Below are positions 32,399-35,564 of a DNA stretch of 35,564 nt, piece by piece (positions within the stretch are counted from its first letter, which is position 1; the number at the start of each line of letters is the position of its first letter). The stretch spans positions 1 through 35,564 of the forward strand of contig NZ_CAMLDV010000019.1 in NCBI RefSeq assembly GCF_946478835.1, in the 5' to 3' direction. The notes beneath the pieces were generated by a model that saw only the letters and a program-made list of their open reading frames with translations, did not search any database and had not been told where the DNA came from. The DNA comes from an uncultured Bdellovibrio sp. Its GTDB lineage: Bacteria; Bdellovibrionota; Bdellovibrionia; Bdellovibrionales; Bdellovibrionaceae. A program made the translations under genes and the position numbers.

Positions 32399-33198
32399 TG
32401 TTTTTTCTTGTCGTTGTTTTAATCATCGCTGCGTTTTTAATTTATCGCCATTTTACCTGGAAATCGCTGCCATGGCCTCAAGGAGCTTTAATGCCTCCAA
32501 GCTATCAAGGACACCGCGGCTACTGGAAGGGCGGAGCGCAGGAAAACACGATGGCTTCTTTTGAAGCTGCGAAAGCGCGTGGTCTTAAAATGGTAGAGAT
32601 GGATGTTCGTCTTTCCAAAGATCTAGTGCCTGTGGTTTTCCATGATGCTGATTTAAAGCGTCTTGCGGGGCGAGGGAAGTTCGTCAGTGAATGCACAGCT
32701 GCTGAACTGCGAGAGTGGGCCAAGGCACCGACACTTGAAGAAGTTCTTTTATCTGCCGATATTCCAAAATATCTCAATGTCGAGCTAAAAACGAATTCAA
32801 TCTTTGATGGGCGCTTGGAAGAAAAAGTGTCTGCCGTTATCAAAAAACACGAAGCCGAAAAACGCATTTTGTTTTCAAGCTTTAATCCTCTTTCCTTGTG
32901 GAGACTGAGTCGTCATTTACCTCAGGTGCCGCGCGCTCTTTTAGCCACTTTGGAAGAAGAACCTGAAAATAAAATCTATCTTCGTCAGATGTGGTTGGCT
33001 CCGTATGTGAAAGTCCATGTGTTGCATTTGGACCACCGCTATGTCGATATCAAATCGCTGCAAAAGTGGAAAAACAGAAAAATTCCTGTGTCTCTGTGGA
33101 CCGTGAACGATGCTGACCTTGCAAAACAATATTTAGATGCAGGGGCGTTAAGTATTATTTCGGATTCTCTTGGGGAAGTCGTGGATTCATCACGGTAA
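32398..33198 (+). CDS. Glycerophosphodiester phosphodiesterase family protein
   Basis: 266 residues. GDPD enzymes hydrolyse deacylated phospholipids to glycerol-3-phosphate and an alcohol. An N-terminal hydrophobic segment (1-17) probably anchors it in the inner membrane. The TIM-barrel motifs are complete: GHRGYW (H39, R40), EMDVRLSKD (E67, D69) and FHDADLKRL (H82). LNVELKTNS supplies a further metal ligand, and the end reads VSLWTVNDADLAKQYLDAGALSIISDS. It is coupled to the AsmA-like gene. Its last 44 bases overlap the end of the convergent AlkB-type gene. Confidence 0.92.
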   Translation: MFFLVVVLIIAAFLIYRHFTWKSLPWPQGALMPPSYQGHRGYWKGGAQENTMASFEAAKARGLKMVEMDVRLSKDLVPVVFHDADLKRLAGRGKFVSECTAAELREWAKAPTLEEVLLSADIPKYLNVELKTNSIFDGRLEEKVSAVIKKHEAEKRILFSSFNPLSLWRLSRHLPQVPRALLATLEEEPENKIYLRQMWLAPYVKVHVLHLDHRYVDIKSLQKWKNRKIPVSLWTVNDADLAKQYLDAGALSIISDSLGEVVDSSR

Positions 33199-34183
33199 AA
33201 TAAAGTGGCGGTACGAAAGCCATAAGCGCCATCACGGAATAACCGTAAGGCAATTTCATAGCTTCGTCTTGTTCATGCAATTCCGTAAAAGGCAGCGTCG
33301 CTTTTAAGTGATGATGCGAATGATAACCTAAATTGATTAAGGCATAATTTGTAAAAGCCTGGTAGCTGTCCCACGAATGTTTTGCTTTCACGCCTTCATA
33401 AAGACCATCAGAATTCTTCCTGCGCACAAGTCCATAGTGCTCAATGTAGTCAACTGTTTGTAAAAGCAGGATTGCAACAAGGCTTTGGCCAATCCAGAAA
33501 AACAAAGCCTGCGTTCCGTAAAGAGCATAGATCGAAAGGGTGATGAAGATCTGTAGAAGCCCCCAGCCTACAATGCGATTTTTAAAAACATGCCAAAAAC
33601 CTTTTTGGCGAAGACGGCGATGCTCAATAAAAAAACTTTCCCAAAGACCTTTGAAATAAGACCGTACAAAATAAAAATAAATCCATTCATTCCTGCGGGC
33701 CGTGGCCGGATCCTCCAGAGTGCCGACGTTCTTATGGTGTCCAAAAACGTGCTCAACTCCGTAGTGCGAAAAGTTCACCAAAGAAAGAAGTCCGAAACCT
33801 AATTGCTGCAATTCTTTTTCTTTACGATGAACAAGTTCGTGAGCGGTATTGATTCCCAAAAGTCCCATGATCGTTCCAAAAGAAAGCATAAGACCCACGA
33901 GTTCATAAGAAGAAGCTTTCAAAGAACTAAGTATTCCGACAAAACCAAACACACATAAAAACGGTAAAGCAGAAATCAGCAAAACCAACGACCACAAAGA
34001 GGCCGGTCTTTGATCAGGCACTTTTTTATTTTTAAGAAGAAGATTGTCGATCAGAGGATGAAAAACAAAAACACCCGCAGCACCTAAGAAAGTCCAAGGA
34101 CCTCCCAAAGCAGCACCAATCACGGCGAGAACCGCGAAAAAGTAGGGCAGTGAATAACGAGAATAAAAAAGAAATGCCTTCAT
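33155..34183 (-). CDS. AlkB-type membrane di-iron hydroxylase (alkane 1-monooxygenase-like)
   Basis: 342 residues with about six membrane segments. The histidine boxes of the fatty-acid desaturase/AlkB superfamily are complete: HELVH (115-119), EHVFGHH (144-150), DYIEHYG (245-251, the AlkB-specific His) and GYHSHHH (286-292). AlkB proteins hydroxylate the terminal carbon of alkanes or acyl chains using rubredoxin electrons. No rubredoxin is nearby, so electron supply and true substrate are unknown; an acyl-lipid substrate is as likely as an alkane. No ribosome site is evident before the ATG. The gene ends inside the convergent GDPD gene. Confidence 0.87.
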   Translation of the reverse strand: MKAFLFYSRYSLPYFFAVLAVIGAALGGPWTFLGAAGVFVFHPLIDNLLLKNKKVPDQRPASLWSLVLLISALPFLCVFGFVGILSSLKASSYELVGLMLSFGTIMGLLGINTAHELVHRKEKELQQLGFGLLSLVNFSHYGVEHVFGHHKNVGTLEDPATARRNEWIYFYFVRSYFKGLWESFFIEHRRLRQKGFWHVFKNRIVGWGLLQIFITLSIYALYGTQALFFWIGQSLVAILLLQTVDYIEHYGLVRRKNSDGLYEGVKAKHSWDSYQAFTNYALINLGYHSHHHLKATLPFTELHEQDEAMKLPYGYSVMALMAFVPPLYFTVMNPRLPQENPK

Positions 34184-34232
34184 GGTGTTAAGTTAAGTGT
34201 AACTCTAATTCCACGAAGGCAGAAAGATCTAA

Positions 34233-34475
34233 TTACGAACGTTGAGTTTCGTTTTGCTTTTGGCTCACAGTTTGTTGCTGTTGTTGCTGATGGCTTACTT
34301 GCTGACGGTTGTCTTGAATGTCTTTTGGATCTACGTCGATTTCGTTCAAACCTTGTTTGAAGCCGCGGATGGCTTTACCCAAACCTTGACCCAATTGTGG
34401 TAGACGGCTTGGACCAAAAAAGATCAAAGCGATGATAGCAAGAAGTAAAATATGCGTTAGGCTAAACTCACCCAT
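34233..34475 (-). CDS. tatA: Twin-arginine translocase subunit TatA
   Basis: 80 residues. TatA forms the pore-like oligomer of the Tat system that exports folded proteins. It starts MGEFSLTHILLLAIIALIFFGPSRLP: a short transmembrane helix ending in the FGP hinge (20-22), then the amphipathic helix LGQGLGKAIRGFKQGLNEI and a Gln-rich tail with a run of six Gln (63-68). The ATG at 34475 is chosen because GGGAGGAA sits four bases ahead; a longer frame starting with TTG at 34535 would read through the hairpin. tatB and tatC are not in the window. Expression may be controlled by the leader hairpin. Confidence 0.94.
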   Translation of the reverse strand: MGEFSLTHILLLAIIALIFFGPSRLPQLGQGLGKAIRGFKQGLNEIDVDPKDIQDNRQQVSHQQQQQQTVSQKQNETQRS

Positions 34476-34479
34476 GGGG

Positions 34480-34529
34480 TTCCTCCCAGATTCTTTAAGT
34501 CTACACTTTTTAGACCTGTCTGGGAGGAA
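34480..34529 (-). promoter_or_regulatory. tatA leader hairpin sequestering the Shine-Dalgarno
   Basis: On the mRNA (minus strand) TTCCTCCCAGA (34529-34519) pairs perfectly over 11 bp with TCTGGGAGGAA (34490-34480), which contains the GGGAGG ribosome site of tatA. The 28-base loop holds an inner stem, AGGTCTA with TAGACTT (7 bp including one G-U). The ribosome site is thus wholly base-paired in the folded form, as in anti-Shine-Dalgarno switches or RNA thermometers. There is no T-run, so it is not a standard terminator. Confidence 0.75.
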
Positions 34530-34560
34530 AATCAACGAGAAGGCTGGGATTTAATGCGGG

Positions 34561-35043
34561 TTATTCAGTCGGCATCTCGATAATTTCGACTTGGTCAGCA
34601 TCGGCAGCCTCTTTTTCAAGTCCCGAGGCTTCCTCAGACCCTACTGCAACGACCTTGGTTCCTTCTGAGACAGTTTGTACTGGAGCGGCTTCTGACGTCA
34701 CAGGGGCTTTTCCTGGCAGCTCTTTCGCAATACCTTTAACTGGTCGCGGAGTCTGAACCTCTTTAACTGTTGGCGCTACAGCGTGTTTAGAGGCTTTTTT
34801 AGAAGCGCCTGTGTTCATTTTTTTGAGCTCTTTGTCGTACTTCGCTTTAAGGTCCGAAAGTTCCTTTTGATAGTTTTTTCGGATTTCTTCGACTTGGTTA
34901 TTACGAGCTTCGGTGATGCAGGAAGAATAAGTCTGCATCGCCATTTCTTTAGCTTGTGCACGGCAAGTCAACTCCGCCGATGTCTGAGTAAAGGCATTCG
35001 CAGTAAATAAGATCGTTGCAAAAAATGAAAGTATCGTTTTCAT
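34561..35043 (-). CDS. Secreted coiled-coil protein of unknown function
   Basis: 160 residues from the ATG at 35043. The signal peptide (about 1-17, ILSFFATILFTANA) is followed by a small helical region with two cysteines (LTCRAQAKEMAMQTYSSC) that may form a disulfide. A charged coiled coil follows (EEIRKNYQKELSDLKAKYDKELKKM), then a Lys/Pro/Ala-rich linker and an acidic tail. No family recognised. It lies 85 bases upstream of tatA on the same strand, so tatA may be read from its promoter. A start at 35073 would add ten polar residues before the signal peptide and is less likely. Confidence 0.75.
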   Translation of the reverse strand: MKTILSFFATILFTANAFTQTSAELTCRAQAKEMAMQTYSSCITEARNNQVEEIRKNYQKELSDLKAKYDKELKKMNTGASKKASKHAVAPTVKEVQTPRPVKGIAKELPGKAPVTSEAAPVQTVSEGTKVVAVGSEEASGLEKEAADADQVEIIEMPTE

Positions 35044-35231
35044 GTGAAACCCCGTTCGACCTCCATATAACAAGATCCGTGCCGTGTTTAATGCGAATCA
35101 AGGACCTTTCATTGCTAAGGAACAGGTGTTTTTTACATAGATGGACAGACTTTTGCCGCCGGCGTCCTTGCAAATAACATAATGGAGAGAACTCAAAAGC
35201 GGAGTAAATTAAGTAACGAAAGAGGCCACAG

Positions 35232-35564
35232 ATGAAAGTTTGGAGTCTTCTTATCGTTACTTTGTTTGTCGTGAATCTCGTCAGAGCCCAGGATCTTTTC
35301 GTGAAAAAAGAAGCGAAAATGACGATCCCTTGGGCGGTCGCTGACTGGTCGCCTTATTATATTTTGAAGGGTCCGCAAAAAGGCGAAGGTCGTATGGATC
35401 GCCTTAAAAAGGTGATTGCGGAACACCTTCCAAATTATCAGTTCAGCGATGTCTATGCCGATATGCCGCGCGCGGTGGAGCTTTGGAAATTAAATAAAAA
35501 TATCTGCTCAGGCTCAGCCTTAATAACTCCCGAGCGAGAGAAATGGGCGTACTTCACAGCCCTT
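35232..35564 (+). CDS. Periplasmic TIGR02285-like solute-binding protein (partial)
   Basis: The frame opens at ATG 35232 and runs off the window, giving the first 111 residues. A signal peptide (1-19, ending NLVRA) is followed by MTIPWAVADWSPYYILKGPQKGEGRMD, then HLPNYQF, ADMPRAVELWK, NICSGSALITPEREKWAYF. The W.P.Y.....G.G..D opening, MPRA and C....TPERE patterns match the TIGR02285 family, which is related to type 3 extracellular solute-binding proteins and is frequent in Bdellovibrio. The ligand is unknown. The 188 bases upstream hold the divergent promoters of this gene and the coiled-coil gene; I see no other gene there. Confidence 0.78.
   Translation, partial: MKVWSLLIVTLFVVNLVRAQDLFVKKEAKMTIPWAVADWSPYYILKGPQKGEGRMDRLKKVIAEHLPNYQFSDVYADMPRAVELWKLNKNICSGSALITPEREKWAYFTAL

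Noticed and set aside
34500..34535. Longer TatA start at 34535
   Set aside because: It is a TTG without a ribosome site, and it would translate the hairpin into 20 residues not found in TatA proteins.
35099..35170. CAAGGAC/GTCCTTG inverted repeat in the last intergenic gap
   Set aside because: Only 7 bp with a 58-base loop; expected by chance at this length.

Overview
The window looks like a stretch of chromosome from a Bdellovibrio-type predatory bacterium (Bdellovibrionota). This assignment is inferred from gene content and protein style: a Sec operon behind tgt, PilZ- and pilin-related proteins, a TIGR02285-type secreted protein, a DUF366 gene beside queC, and moderate GC. It was not checked against a database. 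Gene density is very high. Every convergent gene pair overlaps or abuts, no gap exceeds 300 bases, and I saw no tRNA, rRNA, CRISPR array, insertion sequence or phage.

Layout. (1) 1-6121, plus strand: the end of tgt, then yajC-secD-secF (Sec translocon accessory complex), recJ, queC and a DUF366 gene. The last two link back to tgt through queuosine biosynthesis. (2) 6118-9958: a copper-resistance module. csoR, copA and a secreted HVHP-motif protein read right, and a small secreted His-rich protein reads left. Between them lies a perfect 13+13 bp CsoR-type operator. (3) 9955-14302, minus strand: a large protein with two degenerate receiver modules alternating with two PilZ-like modules, then a coupled membrane-protein operon (DUF1275/YoaK-like, Na/Pi cotransporter, DUF486 small transporter). 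(4) 14365-17743: Nudix hydrolase, DCC-family thiol protein, LON-domain protein, heme A synthase CtaA and a His-rich CDF zinc-type exporter.

(5) 17744-23608: the most unusual region. A sigma-28 (FliA)-like promoter precedes four tightly packed genes: a 995-residue pilin-like protein without Glu5, two smaller prepilin-like proteins with Glu5, and a secreted EF-hand protein. I infer a dedicated minor-pilin or pseudopilin tip complex with a calcium-binding partner, possibly co-regulated with motility. (6) 23609-29012: TlpA-like thioredoxin and an ABC1/UbiB kinase-like protein (minus); photolyase and a TIGR01777-SRPBCC fusion (plus); glyoxalase II (minus).

(7) 29088-35564: two convergent BFD-type [2Fe-2S] proteins, greA, an AsmA-like envelope protein coupled to a glycerophosphodiester phosphodiesterase, an AlkB-type di-iron hydroxylase, tatA, a secreted coiled-coil protein, and the start of a TIGR02285-like periplasmic protein. 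The tatA leader holds an 11 bp perfect hairpin that buries its Shine-Dalgarno sequence, a second notable regulatory candidate.
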